A DNA stretch of 64,000 bases from Advenella kashmirensis W13003 (GCF_000506985.1 NZ_KI650979.1:1240710-1304709), one strand, 5' to 3'; positions 52,684-64,000 are shown, counted from the first letter of the stretch. Numbers and translations: made by a program. Notes: a model not told the origin generated them from the letters alone.

Positions 52684-54207
52684 ATGCAAGAGTTTTGGCA
52701 ATCCTGCGTGCATTCCCTGGCCCAGGAACTTCCCCCCGAACAGATGAAGGCATGGGTGCATCCCTTGTCTTTTCTCAGTTTTGATGAAGAACTGGGCGAG
52801 GTTCGTGTGTCCGCGCCAAACGCCATCAAACAGAACTGGGCCCGTACCAACTACACCCAGCGTATCCAGGAGCTTGCCAGCAACTGGTTCAACCGTCCAG
52901 GCATCCGTGTCATTTTTCAGGTGGCGCGCCGCGACCATCATGTCTCCCAGGTTCACGGCCCTGCGGTGTCGCCCCCTGCCGGGCAACCCGGTACCGAGAC
53001 GGGCAGCGTGGCTGCCTCTGCCGGCCACACCAATGGCACGGCCCAGCCTCTGAACGGGCATGCAATTAACGGGGCCTCGCACGTCCAGGCGAAAGCCGCG
53101 ACGCCCGCCAGCGCGACCAAAGAGCCGGTCGTCATCATCGAATCGGGCATTCAGGCGCCCGAAGACCATGTCTATAAACGTTCGCACATGAATGCGAACC
53201 TCACGTTCGAAAGCCTGGTGATCGGTAAATCCAACCAGCTTGCCAACGCCGCGTCGGCGCAGATCGTCGAAAACCCTGGCGTGTCTTCCTACAATCCCTT
53301 TTTTCTGTATGGCAGTACGGGGTTGGGTAAAACGCACCTGATGCACGCCATCGGCAATGCACTGTTCAAGGCAGGCAAGGTCAGCCGGGTTCGCTATATC
53401 CACGCCGATCAGTATTACTCCGATATGGTCAAATCGTTCCAGACCAACACGTTTGATGACCTGAAACGGTATTATCATTCGCTGGACCTGTTGCTGATCG
53501 ATGATATTCAGTTTTTTCGCAAGAAAGAGCGGACCCAGGAAGAGTTCTTCCTGCTCTATGAAACCATGGTGCAGCGCGGGCGGCAGATCGTAATTACCTC
53601 CGATACCTATCCGCGTGAACTGCAGGACATCAACAACCGCCTGACCTCGCGTTTTGACTCGGGTCTCACGGTGCAGATCGAACCGCCGGAACTGGAGATG
53701 CGTGTTGCCATTTTGCTGCGCAAGGCCGAAGAAAAAACCGCCATTGTGCTCAAGGAAGAGGCCGCTTTCTTCATAGCGAAGCATTTGCGCAGTAATGTGA
53801 GAGAGCTGGAAGGCGCGTTGTCACGGGTGTCGGCCTATGCCGGTTTTCATGGCGTAAAGATCATTACGGTCGAATTTTGCAAGGAAGCGCTCAAGGATCT
53901 GCTGTCGGTGTCTATCGGCCAGATTACCGTCGAGAACATCCAGAAGACCGTGGCCGATTTTTACAAGCTGAAGGTTCAGGAAATGTACTCGAAACGCCGG
54001 CCGGCCAATATCGCCATGGCCAGGCAGATCGCCATGTACCTGGCCAAGGAATTAACACAGAAAAGCCTGCCGGAAATTGGAGATTCGTTCGGCGGAAGAG
54101 ATCACACAACGGTGCTGCACGCGGTCCGTAAAATTACCGAACAGCGTGCCAAGAACGCCGAGCTGAATCACCAGTTACACGTATTGGAACAAACCTTAAA
54201 AGGATAA
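52684..54207 (+). CDS. dnaA: Chromosomal replication initiator DnaA
   Basis: AAA+ initiator of 507 residues that binds DnaA boxes and melts the origin. Domain I (1-90, FWQSCVHSLAQELPPEQMKA) is followed by a low-complexity domain II of about 75 residues rich in Ala, Gly, Thr and Pro. Domain III has Walker A YGSTGLGKTHLMHAI and Walker B LLLIDDIQFF. Domain IV carries the DnaA signature ending FGGRDHTTVLHAVRKI. Three bases separate it from dnaN, so the two form an operon. It is co-oriented with a fork leaving the candidate origin at about 6-7 kb. Confidence 0.98.
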   Translation: MQEFWQSCVHSLAQELPPEQMKAWVHPLSFLSFDEELGEVRVSAPNAIKQNWARTNYTQRIQELASNWFNRPGIRVIFQVARRDHHVSQVHGPAVSPPAGQPGTETGSVAASAGHTNGTAQPLNGHAINGASHVQAKAATPASATKEPVVIIESGIQAPEDHVYKRSHMNANLTFESLVIGKSNQLANAASAQIVENPGVSSYNPFFLYGSTGLGKTHLMHAIGNALFKAGKVSRVRYIHADQYYSDMVKSFQTNTFDDLKRYYHSLDLLLIDDIQFFRKKERTQEEFFLLYETMVQRGRQIVITSDTYPRELQDINNRLTSRFDSGLTVQIEPPELEMRVAILLRKAEEKTAIVLKEEAAFFIAKHLRSNVRELEGALSRVSAYAGFHGVKIITVEFCKEALKDLLSVSIGQITVENIQKTVADFYKLKVQEMYSKRRPANIAMARQIAMYLAKELTQKSLPEIGDSFGGRDHTTVLHAVRKITEQRAKNAELNHQLHVLEQTLKG

Positions 54208-54209
54208 TC

Positions 54210-55319
54210 ATGCAACTGTTACAAGCGAATCGCGATGCGCTGCTCAAACCGCTGCAGACGGTCGCCGGGATTGTGGAGCGCCGGCATACGATGCCAATCC
54301 TGGCAAATATTCTGTTGCGCAAGGAGGGGAATAAAATTGCTTTCGTGGCAACCGACCTAGAGGTTCAGATCACCACGCATGCCGACTTCGGCGTGGGTGA
54401 CGATGTGGAGTCTACAACGGTTGCTGCCCGCAAGCTGCTGGATTTTGTCCGTGCCCTGCCCGCCGCCAACGAGGTCAAGCTCAAGCTGCAGGATAGCAAA
54501 CTGGGAATCCAGTCCGGTAAAAGCCGTCTGGAACTGCAAACGCTCAATGGTTCGGAATACCCGACAGTATCGGTGCCGGAAAGCTGGAATGTATCATTTT
54601 CCATTCCTCAAAGGGCGCTGCGCAAACTGTTCGGCATGGTGCATTTCGCCATGGCGCAGCAGGACATCCGTTACTACCTGAACGGCACGCTCATGGTGTT
54701 CGAGCCGGGCATGGTACGCGCCGTGGCCACCGATGGACACCGCCTGGCCCACGCCGCCGAAGAGATCGAAGGCATCCAGTCTTCCAGCGAAGTGATCCTG
54801 CCACGCAAAACGGTTCTTGAAGTGCAGCGCCTGCTCGACGACAGCGATGAGCCCGTCAATATCGACGTGTCTGCCAGCCAGATCCGTTTCCGTTTTGGCG
54901 ACATTGAGCTTATTTCCAAGCTTGTCGAAGGCAAGTTCCCCGATTTCAAGCGTGTGATCCCCAGCGATTACACCCGTCATTTCAATGTGAATCGCGAAGC
55001 GTTGCAAAGCAGTCTGCACATCGCCTCTATTTTGATGACAGACAAGCTCAAGGGAATCAAGCTGAACCTGGAAAACAATGTATTGCAAATGAAATATATA
55101 AATGCAGACCAGGAAAATGCCCAGGATGAAATCGAAATTGATTACAGCTTTGAACCCCTGAGCGTCGGCTTCAATGTGACCTATCTGCAAGATGTGCTTT
55201 CCATGGCCAAAACAGAAGAGGTCATCTGGTCAGTCAAGCCCGACGTCAATGCATCGGCACTGATTACGCTGCCGGAAGAAAAACACTTCAAATATGTCGT
55301 GATGCCAATGCGTATCTAG
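54210..55319 (+). CDS. dnaN: DNA polymerase III beta sliding clamp
   Basis: A 369-residue sliding clamp with the three-fold repeated fold: MQLLQANRDALLKPLQTVAG starts domain 1, QRALRKLFGMVHFAMAQQDI domain 2, and the C-terminus ends YVVMPMRI. AAAGGA precedes the ATG. It is the second gene of the dnaA-dnaN operon. Full length. Confidence 0.97.
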   Translation: MQLLQANRDALLKPLQTVAGIVERRHTMPILANILLRKEGNKIAFVATDLEVQITTHADFGVGDDVESTTVAARKLLDFVRALPAANEVKLKLQDSKLGIQSGKSRLELQTLNGSEYPTVSVPESWNVSFSIPQRALRKLFGMVHFAMAQQDIRYYLNGTLMVFEPGMVRAVATDGHRLAHAAEEIEGIQSSSEVILPRKTVLEVQRLLDDSDEPVNIDVSASQIRFRFGDIELISKLVEGKFPDFKRVIPSDYTRHFNVNREALQSSLHIASILMTDKLKGIKLNLENNVLQMKYINADQENAQDEIEIDYSFEPLSVGFNVTYLQDVLSMAKTEEVIWSVKPDVNASALITLPEEKHFKYVVMPMRI

Positions 55320-57947
<2,628 letters not shown>

Positions 57948-58020
57948 GTCTACGTTCTCATAATTAATGAAAATCCAGTTTCACAATTAGTGAAAAAATC
58001 TTTAGTTATACAGATAGCAA

Positions 58021-58057
58021 ACAGGCCCCCATGTTTTCAAGGGAGCCTGTTTTTATT
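58021..58057 (+). terminator. Rho-independent terminator after gyrB
   Basis: A stem of ACAGGC with GCCTGT plus CCC with GGG (one mismatch between them), a 10-base loop, then TTTTTATTT on the plus strand. It ends the dnaA-dnaN-gyrB transcription. The rest of 57948-58238 holds no gene. Confidence 0.85.
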
Positions 58058-58238
58058 TGACCGTTGGTTGGTGAGTTTATTCTGGACAAAAAATTACCTG
58101 GAGCCATAAAGAATCTGATTTGGACATTTTAGATAAGCACACCGCAAAGTAGTAAAAAAATACTAATTAAATATTTTGCCTAAATTTTTATTTTCTATTG
58201 GTTCGCTTTAATCTCACTTCGATAGCAGATTAAGGTTA

Positions 58239-59348
58239 TTAACGTGCGTTGCCAAAATATTTCACCCTAAGATCTCGAACACTCCCCTGCTCACGAAGTC
58301 CTAACAATTCAAGAGTGACGGGCCTCAATAAATCGCTTTGCAAGGCAAAACCAAACCCGTATTTATCTGGGTGAAATATGTTACCAACCACACGGACTGG
58401 CTGCTCTGGGTGAGTATGGGTGAAGTACTCCAGTACGGGCGCATCACCGACAAGCGCATCTACCTCATCGGACATGAGCCCCTGAACTGCTGTGTCTATA
58501 TCTGTATAGCTTCGCGTTTGAATGCCCAGCTCCTGAATATAGTCTTCGGCCAAACTACCGTCTCGCACCCCAACCCGTTTTCCCGAAAGATCCGAAAGTG
58601 AATGAATTTGGTTGGTTAAAGACGTGGTTGTCATGACACTAGTGATTGAGGAGGTAATGTAAGCAATGATGCCAACACCGATCACCATCCATATTGCAGA
58701 CCATATTCGGCCGACCCAGCCAAATAAATTTTTATGTGTGGTTTTACCGGTAGTGAGGATCGAAACGGTATGGAAAAAATTGTCCGCCAGACCTTCTCGC
58801 CACCGACGCGGAAATTCGCTATCGAGTCTGCGATCCACAATCGTAATAATTGCAGTCGCAAAGAGTGCGAGAATCAGCAACCAGGCAAAGGTCGCCACGT
58901 GGCCGCTGTCAATCAAGCCGTCAATTACATTCTGGAACGAACCTGACCCTTTGTTCTTTGTCATAATTCTAAGACCGGAATCATACCAGGGCTGAGTAAA
59001 TGCAATTGATTGCGCTCGCTGTTTGGTAATCGTCAAGTTCGAAACCGCTGCATCGACTTCGCCGTGTTCAACCGCTTCTATCAATTTGCGGAAAGAGGGA
59101 TAGCTTATATAGGTCGATGACAGTCCCATCTTTTTCTCTAGGCTTTCCCAAAGTTCAATTGCCATGCCTGAATACTGCCCGTTTTCTATTATTACAAACG
59201 GATCGCTTTTGTATACGCCAACCTTCACAAGCTTGGTAGTAGGAGGCACCCCTTGCGCAAACGCCGGCTGCGGAGATAGCACCGAGAAAAAAATAATGCT
59301 AGCGGATATAAAGAAATTGGTGATCAGTGGGTATAAAAATCTAAACAA
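58239..59348 (-). CDS. Putative ligand-gated ion channel (bacterial glutamate-receptor type)
   Basis: A 369-residue protein with signal peptide (cleavage near residue 31, PAFA-Q). The periplasmic binding lobe S1 (about 40-140) reads VKVGVYKSDPFVIIENGQYS. TM1 is 151-171 (VATFAWLLILALFATAIITI), the pore-loop region 186-205, TM2 215-240 (IWSAIWMVIGVGIIAYITSS), and the second lobe S2 (250-360) includes LSGKRVGVRDGSLAEDY. This S1-TM1-P-TM2-S2 order is that of GluR0. The filter is SILTTGKTTHKN, not the potassium-type TVGYGD. The TTG start has AAGGA before it at somewhat long spacing. Ligand and ion are unknown. Confidence 0.78.
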   Translation of the reverse strand: MFRFLYPLITNFFISASIIFFSVLSPQPAFAQGVPPTTKLVKVGVYKSDPFVIIENGQYSGMAIELWESLEKKMGLSSTYISYPSFRKLIEAVEHGEVDAAVSNLTITKQRAQSIAFTQPWYDSGLRIMTKNKGSGSFQNVIDGLIDSGHVATFAWLLILALFATAIITIVDRRLDSEFPRRWREGLADNFFHTVSILTTGKTTHKNLFGWVGRIWSAIWMVIGVGIIAYITSSITSVMTTTSLTNQIHSLSDLSGKRVGVRDGSLAEDYIQELGIQTRSYTDIDTAVQGLMSDEVDALVGDAPVLEYFTHTHPEQPVRVVGNIFHPDKYGFGFALQSDLLRPVTLELLGLREQGSVRDLRVKYFGNAR

Positions 59349-59487
59349 ACCGTTTATATTCCTTAAAAGAGAAATCCTTGAGTGGGCATTGACATCAAGC
59401 TGATCAAGATGATTGAGGCTGTACCGACAGGGGATAGGGCCATTAGCATGAGCCTTGGCTTGTCACCAGTATTTGATGCAGAATGCG

Positions 59488-60078
59488 TTAGTTCAGAACA
59501 TCGAAAAGCCGCAAAATCCATGTTATTTGATAGATTAAACCGATGGTTACAAACGCCGTTTGGTATCGCTTGTTTGAGATGAAGATCGCCACAAATGCAA
59601 AGATGGCGAATGCTGCCTGGCGAATGGGGTACTCAAGCCCAAGTGACTGAAAATGCTCGATTCCTTTGATACGGGAGTCAATGAGATCAACGATAAAGAG
59701 TAGCGCCAACAATCCATAGAACCACTTGCGTCGCGATTGGAAATAGTCCTCATAACCCTTGTACTCATCCATTCGATCGGGGAAAAGTATGGCTGAAAGA
59801 AAGGCGAAGAGGATGGCGTAGGCGATGAGAAACAAATAGATTTCGAACGTCCAGCGCTGGATCGCAGACAGTCCGAATTCGAACCACCAAAAATGGATGA
59901 TCGTCACCAGCAGAAATAAAACCCAGGCGAAATGAATAGGGTAGATATTATCTCGCTTAGGGTGCTGCACAAATCGCGCTAATCCGGTGACTAGACGAGT
60001 TATGCTCAGTCCGAGGACCATGCCGATAATGATGCGCACGTGCACGAAAACGTCAGGGTGAGTGACGGGGCTGTCCAT
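59488..60078 (-). CDS. Conserved membrane protein of unknown function
   Basis: A 196-residue integral membrane protein with five to six hydrophobic segments (for example IIIGMVLGLSITRLVTGLAR, FAWVLFLLVTIIHFWWFEFG and YLFLIAYAILFAFLSAILF). A conserved-looking charged stretch RMDEYKGYEDYFQSRRKWFY lies in the middle. AAGGAG precedes the ATG at 60078. It is upstream of the channel gene on the same strand (139 bases apart) and could be co-transcribed. I do not recognise a named family. Confidence 0.8.
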   Translation of the reverse strand: MDSPVTHPDVFVHVRIIIGMVLGLSITRLVTGLARFVQHPKRDNIYPIHFAWVLFLLVTIIHFWWFEFGLSAIQRWTFEIYLFLIAYAILFAFLSAILFPDRMDEYKGYEDYFQSRRKWFYGLLALLFIVDLIDSRIKGIEHFQSLGLEYPIRQAAFAIFAFVAIFISNKRYQTAFVTIGLIYQITWILRLFDVLN

Positions 60079-60750
60079 GTTTATCTCCTTGGACCGGTAA
60101 CGCGGTCCAGACAGCAAAGCTTAAATGACCGTCCCGTTACTAGTCTACTCCAGCTGAATGACACAAAAAAAAGCTACGGCTTGAGTTTGGTCTCTATATC
60201 CTCGTCAATCAAAGAACAATGAAGCTCAACGGGAGAATTTTTTAGTGCCGCAACATCACCGTCGATGAAATCACAGCTGAGAATAAAGTTTGCTGAGAAG
60301 TTTGTCGCTACTGCGTAGACTTTCGTAAAATTATACAGATCAGCTCTGATGATACAAGCCCAAGATGTTGGATTTCCCAAATTCAATCGACGCTTGTCAG
60401 CTATTGAAGGTTCACTAAAGAGTGTTCTTTTATTTCAAAAAAGATGTGCTGATTTTTGATTTCGATGTGCCCGTTGAACTCATGCCGTCAGTTACCTTTA
60501 TTTAACCAGCCATCTTACTCAGGAGGCCGGTCAAATTCTTGTATATATAGCAATCGCCAGAGCTTAATTACAGCTGTTTAAAGCGTTTATTTGTAAAAAC
60601 CCATTGATCATCGCCTGCATGTCTTCCTGGTACCGAGAGACTCTGATATAAATGCGTTGTTGAACCAGTAGTTCGTGTCGTGCGGGTCGGAAATTGGAGT
60701 GCTGGCGTTTATCATCCTCAATCACATTAACCATATTACTTTGCGTCACT
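60079..60750. other. 672-base region with decayed coding sequence
   Basis: No intact gene is supported here. A minus-strand open stretch from 60174 to 60434 has protein-like composition but lacks an ATG, and adjoining frames upstream (to about 60480) continue protein-like for short spans before stops. See the separate pseudogene entry. The stretch 60490-60750 shows nothing but the DUF817 start region. Confidence 0.5.
60174..60480 (-). pseudogene. Possible remnant of an unidentified small gene
   Basis: On the minus strand, 60174-60434 encodes an 87-codon open frame ending KLKP and including NLGNPTSWACIIRADLYNF and NFILSCDFIDGDVAAL. There is no ATG; a TTG at 60386 is the only candidate start and has no ribosome binding site. 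A frame change of one or two bases upstream would join it to FNGHIEIKNQHIFFEIKEHS (about 60410-60480). This looks like a gene broken by frameshift. No family recognised; low confidence. Confidence 0.3.
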
Positions 60751-61593
60751 ATGCTTTCCCGTTTTGATCAGATCTTGCTTGCCCCAGGTCCTGACGTCCA
60801 CTTGAAGGGATGGAAACGCGTTTGCGTCGAATTTCTGTTTTTTGGCATAAAAGAGGCGCGTGCGTGCCTGTTCGCCGGGCTTTTCTTTATTTTGTTATTT
60901 GTCACACCCAGGGCGGGTCTTTTAGGGATTGCGCGCTACGATCTGCTCTTTATCGGCGCGTTATTGATTCAAGTATGGATGATCGCGGCAAAACTTGAAA
61001 CCCGCGATGAACTCTACGCTATCTGCCTTTTCCATATACTTGGCTTTACGCTGGAAGTCTTCAAAACATCATCCTATATACAGTCCTGGCACTATCCCGA
61101 TCCGGGCTACCTGAAACTGTTTGGTGTGCCGCTCTTTTCCGGATTTATGTACGCAGCTGTCGGAAGCTATATCATTCAGGCCTGGCGACTCTTCAAATTG
61201 CGTATCACTTATCACCCGCGCTACTGGATGGCGATTGTGTGTGCTCTGCTGATTTATTTGAATTTCTTTACCCATCATTTCATCGGCGACTTCCGAGGCT
61301 ACCTGCTTGCCTTTTCACTCGGGTTATACGCACGATCCACTGTTCACTTTACACCCTACGACAAAGAGCGCCAGATGCCCTTGCTGCTGTCCTTTCTGTT
61401 GATCGGCTTTTTTATATGGATCGCGGAAAACCTCGGCACGTTTTTTGGTGCATGGCGCTATCCCGACCAATTGACTGGCTGGGTGCTGGTGCATTTGGGC
61501 AAATGGAACTCATGGGCATTGTTGGTCATGATGACCTTCACCATCGTCATTCACCTGAAGCATGTCAAATCAAGCATTTCAGTTCCGAAATAA
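60751..61593 (+). CDS. DUF817 family integral membrane protein
   Basis: A 280-residue membrane protein with seven to eight hydrophobic helices, reading from the ATG at 60751. DUF817-like features are the N-terminal FLFFGIKEARACLFAGLFF and the repeated motif with HILGFTLEVFKTSSYIQSWH, YPDPGYLKLFGVPLFSGFMY and a second W-RYPDQLTGW near the end. The acidic, aromatic-rich helices and conserved Glu/His may bind a cofactor or metal, but no function is established. The longer frame to 60694 is not supported. Confidence 0.82.
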   Translation: MLSRFDQILLAPGPDVHLKGWKRVCVEFLFFGIKEARACLFAGLFFILLFVTPRAGLLGIARYDLLFIGALLIQVWMIAAKLETRDELYAICLFHILGFTLEVFKTSSYIQSWHYPDPGYLKLFGVPLFSGFMYAAVGSYIIQAWRLFKLRITYHPRYWMAIVCALLIYLNFFTHHFIGDFRGYLLAFSLGLYARSTVHFTPYDKERQMPLLLSFLLIGFFIWIAENLGTFFGAWRYPDQLTGWVLVHLGKWNSWALLVMMTFTIVIHLKHVKSSISVPK

Positions 61594-61692
61594 CACGCTA
61601 TACACATTTAAACATCGGTACGGCGCTCGCTTTGACTTAGTTCACTTATAATTGATCGGCCTCCACTCATTAGCGCTTCAAAATACATCCTT

Positions 61693-62598
61693 ATGCGTAT
61701 TCGTCACCTGTCAACGCTCGTCGGCCTCTTGCTGTCCTTTACATCCTCTTCGTTTGCCAATACGTCCTCGGGCACAAATACGGCGCCCTGGAACGAGTGG
61801 ATTTCTGTCACGACCGAAGGCGAAGGACCCGATCTTATTTTAATTCCAGGACTGGCCTCGTCGCGAGAAGTCTGGAGCAAGCAGGCTGTTAATTTGCGAA
61901 AAAATTACAAACTGCACTTAGTTCAGATTTCCGGTTTTGCCGAATCGGCTCCTGCACCCAATACGGAAAGCGGTGTGGCCAAACCGGCAGTTGAAGCCAT
62001 TGCAAATTATATCCGTGATAAGCATATTGTGACACCGTCGATCATCGGGCACTCTTTGGGCGGTGAAATCGCACTCATGCTTGGCGCACGCTATCCAGAG
62101 CTGGCAGGGTCACTCACTATCGTCGATGCCCTGCCTTTTTATAGCTTGTTGTTTGATCCCCAGGCTACCCCCGAGACAGTGAAGCCTCGTGCCGAAATGA
62201 TCCGAAATGCAATGATAGCGGCTCCATCAGATCAGGCACTTGCTGCACAAACCCAGGCGATTGCCAACCTCGTTAAAACCGAGGCGTCGCGTCCTGCGAT
62301 TGTTAGATCAGCGATGCAGTCTGACCGTAAGACGGTTGCGAATGCAACCTATGAGTTAATGACAACGGATCTTAGATCGGAGCTTAAGCACATCCGCGCT
62401 CCGGTAAAGGTTATCTATGCGTATGATGCTGCCTATGGTATCCCACCTGCTGCTGTGGACAGCATGTACAAGAACGCTTACCATTCAGTTTCCAAGGCTA
62501 TATTCCAACGCATTGATGGCAGCTTTCATTTTATTATGCTCGACAAGCCTGACCAATTTGAGCGGGCGCTGACCGAATTCCTTAAACAGACCGGGTGA
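61693..62598 (+). CDS. Exported alpha/beta hydrolase
   Basis: A 301-residue alpha/beta-hydrolase-fold protein with a signal peptide (about 22 residues, LVGLLLSFTSSSFANT). The oxyanion segment is LILIPGLASSREVWSKQ, the nucleophile elbow is GHSLGG (Ser about 118), and the catalytic His is in GSFHFIMLDKPDQF. The acid is probably the Asp in VIYAYDAAYG. An esterase or peptidase-like role in the periplasm is likely, substrate unknown. It is 25 bases ahead of the glutathione S-transferase gene. Confidence 0.88.
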   Translation: MRIRHLSTLVGLLLSFTSSSFANTSSGTNTAPWNEWISVTTEGEGPDLILIPGLASSREVWSKQAVNLRKNYKLHLVQISGFAESAPAPNTESGVAKPAVEAIANYIRDKHIVTPSIIGHSLGGEIALMLGARYPELAGSLTIVDALPFYSLLFDPQATPETVKPRAEMIRNAMIAAPSDQALAAQTQAIANLVKTEASRPAIVRSAMQSDRKTVANATYELMTTDLRSELKHIRAPVKVIYAYDAAYGIPPAAVDSMYKNAYHSVSKAIFQRIDGSFHFIMLDKPDQFERALTEFLKQTG

Positions 62599-62623
62599 AG
62601 TGCACACAACCCAGGAGTCTTCC

Positions 62624-63271
62624 ATGAGCGAACTGATCCTCACCACATACGACTGGGTTCCCAAGATGCCGCGTGGCTTTGTGCGGGATTTGCGGATACG
62701 CTGGGCTTTGGAAGAGGCCGCTTTAGCCTATCGGGTCGAAAGCACATCGTTTCGAGATCGAGGGCCCGAACACTACGCGGCGCAGCCCTTCGGCCAGGTT
62801 CCCTGGCTGACCGATGGCGATCTCACCATTTTCGAGAGCGGCGCGATCCTATTGCATCTCGGCGAGAAAAGCTCGGCACTTATACCAACAGACCCGCACG
62901 GTCGAGCCGAGGTAGTGCAGTGGGTTATTGCAGCGCTCAACTCTGTCGACCTGCCCAGCCAACCGTGGGCGCTATTCCGGTTCATGGGCTTTCCTGGAGA
63001 AGCGCCAGAGGCCAGGTTCGTGGAAGACTTCATGAAGGCGAGGCTCGATCGGATGGAAGCGGTATTAAAACGCCGCGAGTGGCTCGTAGCTGGACGATTC
63101 ACAGTAGCCGACCTATTGATGGCGGACGTGCTCCGGCCGGTTAACCTGTTCGACGGGCTTGCAAATTACCCTGCTTGCAACGACTACGTCGCTCGCGCCA
63201 CAGCGCGACCCGCGTTCCTTAAAGCATACGATGACCAGATGGCTCACTTTGCTGCGGCAGATACAGCCTGA
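62624..63271 (+). CDS. Glutathione S-transferase family protein
   Basis: A 215-residue GST. The thioredoxin-like N-terminal domain (1-85) has PFGQVPWLTDGDLTIFESGA with the cis-proline and the Glu-Ser that binds glutathione. The alpha-helical C-terminal domain has WLVAGRFTVADLLMADVLR (the conserved N-capping Asp). CAGGAG precedes the ATG at 62624. The active-site residue near YDWVPKMPRGFVRD is not clear. Role unknown; downstream of the hydrolase. Confidence 0.9.
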   Translation: MSELILTTYDWVPKMPRGFVRDLRIRWALEEAALAYRVESTSFRDRGPEHYAAQPFGQVPWLTDGDLTIFESGAILLHLGEKSSALIPTDPHGRAEVVQWVIAALNSVDLPSQPWALFRFMGFPGEAPEARFVEDFMKARLDRMEAVLKRREWLVAGRFTVADLLMADVLRPVNLFDGLANYPACNDYVARATARPAFLKAYDDQMAHFAAADTA

Positions 63272-63372
63272 TACCTAACCGCATTCCCGATGGCGTTCAT
63301 AGGGCCGCGTATCGCCTGTTCCATATGCAGGCGTTCAAAGCAAACCCTCCGGCGAAGTTTTTATATAGACCT

Positions 63373-64000
63373 TCATATCGGATTATCCAGCGGGGCATGT
63401 TGCGGATCATTGGCAAAGGTTGATTTGCCATGTTGAACCAGCTTGCGTCCGGACAGTTTACGCAAGGCAACGTAGAACACGGGGGTCAGAAACAGGCCGA
63501 ACAGAGTGACCCCCAACATGCCGGCGAACACCGTGACGCCAGTAGCGGCACGAACTTCTGCGCCGGCACCATGGGAGAACAGCAGCGGAACGGTGCCGGC
63601 GATAAAGGCGATGGAGGTCATGACGATCGGACGCAGACGCAGGTGGCAGGCTTCCAGCGCCGCCTCGATAATGCTGCGGCCCTGCATTTCCAGTTCGCGG
63701 GCGAACTCAACGATCAGGATCGCGTTCTTGCATGCCAGGCCCATCAGCACCACCAGACCGACCTGTACGAATACATTGTTGTCGCCACCGGTCAGCCACA
63801 CGCCGAACAGCGCAGACAACAGACACATTGGCACGATCAGGATCACGGCCATAGGTAGCGTCCAACTCTCGTATAACGCGGCCAGCACCAGAAACACCAG
63901 CAGCACGGCTAGCGGGAACACCACTAATGCCGCCTTGCCTTGCGTCGCCTGTTGGTAGCTAAGGTCCGTCCATTCGAATTGCATGCCAGGAGGTAGCACC
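63373..64000 (-). CDS. RND multidrug efflux permease, C-terminal part (cut by window edge)
   Basis: The C-terminal 208 residues of an AcrB/MexB-type RND pump; the N-terminal bulk lies beyond 64000. Seen are the last transmembrane segments (ALVVFPLAVLLVFLVLAALY and VGLVVLMGLACKNAILIVEF, the family's NAILIVEFA motif), RLRPIVMTSIAFIAGTVPL, and the final GMLGVTLFGLFLTPVFYVAL. The tail is short and hydrophilic. It is convergent with the GST gene. The proton-relay residues are outside the window. Confidence 0.93.
   Translation of the reverse strand, partial: VLPPGMQFEWTDLSYQQATQGKAALVVFPLAVLLVFLVLAALYESWTLPMAVILIVPMCLLSALFGVWLTGGDNNVFVQVGLVVLMGLACKNAILIVEFARELEMQGRSIIEAALEACHLRLRPIVMTSIAFIAGTVPLLFSHGAGAEVRAATGVTVFAGMLGVTLFGLFLTPVFYVALRKLSGRKLVQHGKSTFANDPQHAPLDNPI

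Noticed and set aside
52450-53784. Open frame of 444 codons on the minus strand
   Set aside because: Antisense to dnaA, whose sequence is unmistakable. No independent motif.

Overview
The window reads as a chromosomal, origin-proximal segment of a betaproteobacterium of the order Burkholderiales, most likely family Alcaligenaceae (Advenella/Bordetella/Achromobacter-like). The clues are the tRNA-Tyr/Gly/Thr-tuf operon, the mnmG-rsmG-parA-parB block beside a candidate origin, the separate rpmH-rnpA-yidD-yidC and dnaA-dnaN-gyrB block, and several orphan Bug/TctC-type periplasmic binding proteins. Genus assignment is inference only.

Region by region. (1) 1-5653: EF-Tu (cut by the window edge), three tRNA genes with a good promoter, parB, parA, rsmG and mnmG, all leftward. 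(2) 5654-7774: candidate chromosome origin. Two parS sites lie upstream of mnmG and a third just past its end. DnaA boxes lie on both sides of a methionine-aminotransferase-like gene, and helically phased T-tracts lie in the right half. (3) 7775-18060: HIT protein, DHA2-type MFS exporter, AbrB-family membrane protein, LysR regulator, glyoxalase-fold protein, mnmE, azoreductase, GNAT, MocR/PdxR regulator, AhpD-like protein. (4) 18187-24471: an ABC exporter operon with the order of E. coli ybhGFSR, facing a divergent TetR/CecR-like regulator across a perfect palindrome. (5) 24542-49213: about 25 kb of accessory acyl-CoA catabolism. It holds a TctC/LysR/HMG-CoA-lyase/CoA-transferase set; a PrpD-family protein with an ADP-forming acyl-CoA synthetase; an eight-gene leftward operon (acyl-CoA dehydrogenase, SDR, hydratase-2, DUF35, cysteine-less thiolase fold, nitronate monooxygenase, acyl-CoA synthetase, crotonase); and a rightward set (LysR, TctC, acyl-CoA dehydrogenase, class II aldolase-like, TctC, D-2-hydroxyacid dehydrogenase). 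(6) 49293-57947: yidC-yidD-rnpA-rpmH leftward and dnaA-dnaN-gyrB rightward. (7) 57948-64000: a putative bacterial glutamate-receptor-type channel, an unknown membrane protein, a decayed region, a DUF817 protein, an alpha/beta hydrolase, a glutathione S-transferase and the C-terminal part of an RND efflux pump.

The most interesting system is the eight-gene operon at 32818-41526. Its thiolase homologue has lost both catalytic cysteines and sits in overlapping frames with a DUF35 zinc-ribbon/OB protein and a hydratase-2. That is the arrangement of the Ltp2/ChsH2-type hydratase-retroaldolase known from steroid side-chain degradation. I infer an aldolytic, not thiolytic, acyl-CoA shortening pathway for an unidentified branched or cyclic acid. 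A second point is the origin: the DnaA boxes cluster by mnmG, about 45-47 kb from dnaA, which resembles the enterobacterial rather than the usual dnaA-adjacent layout.
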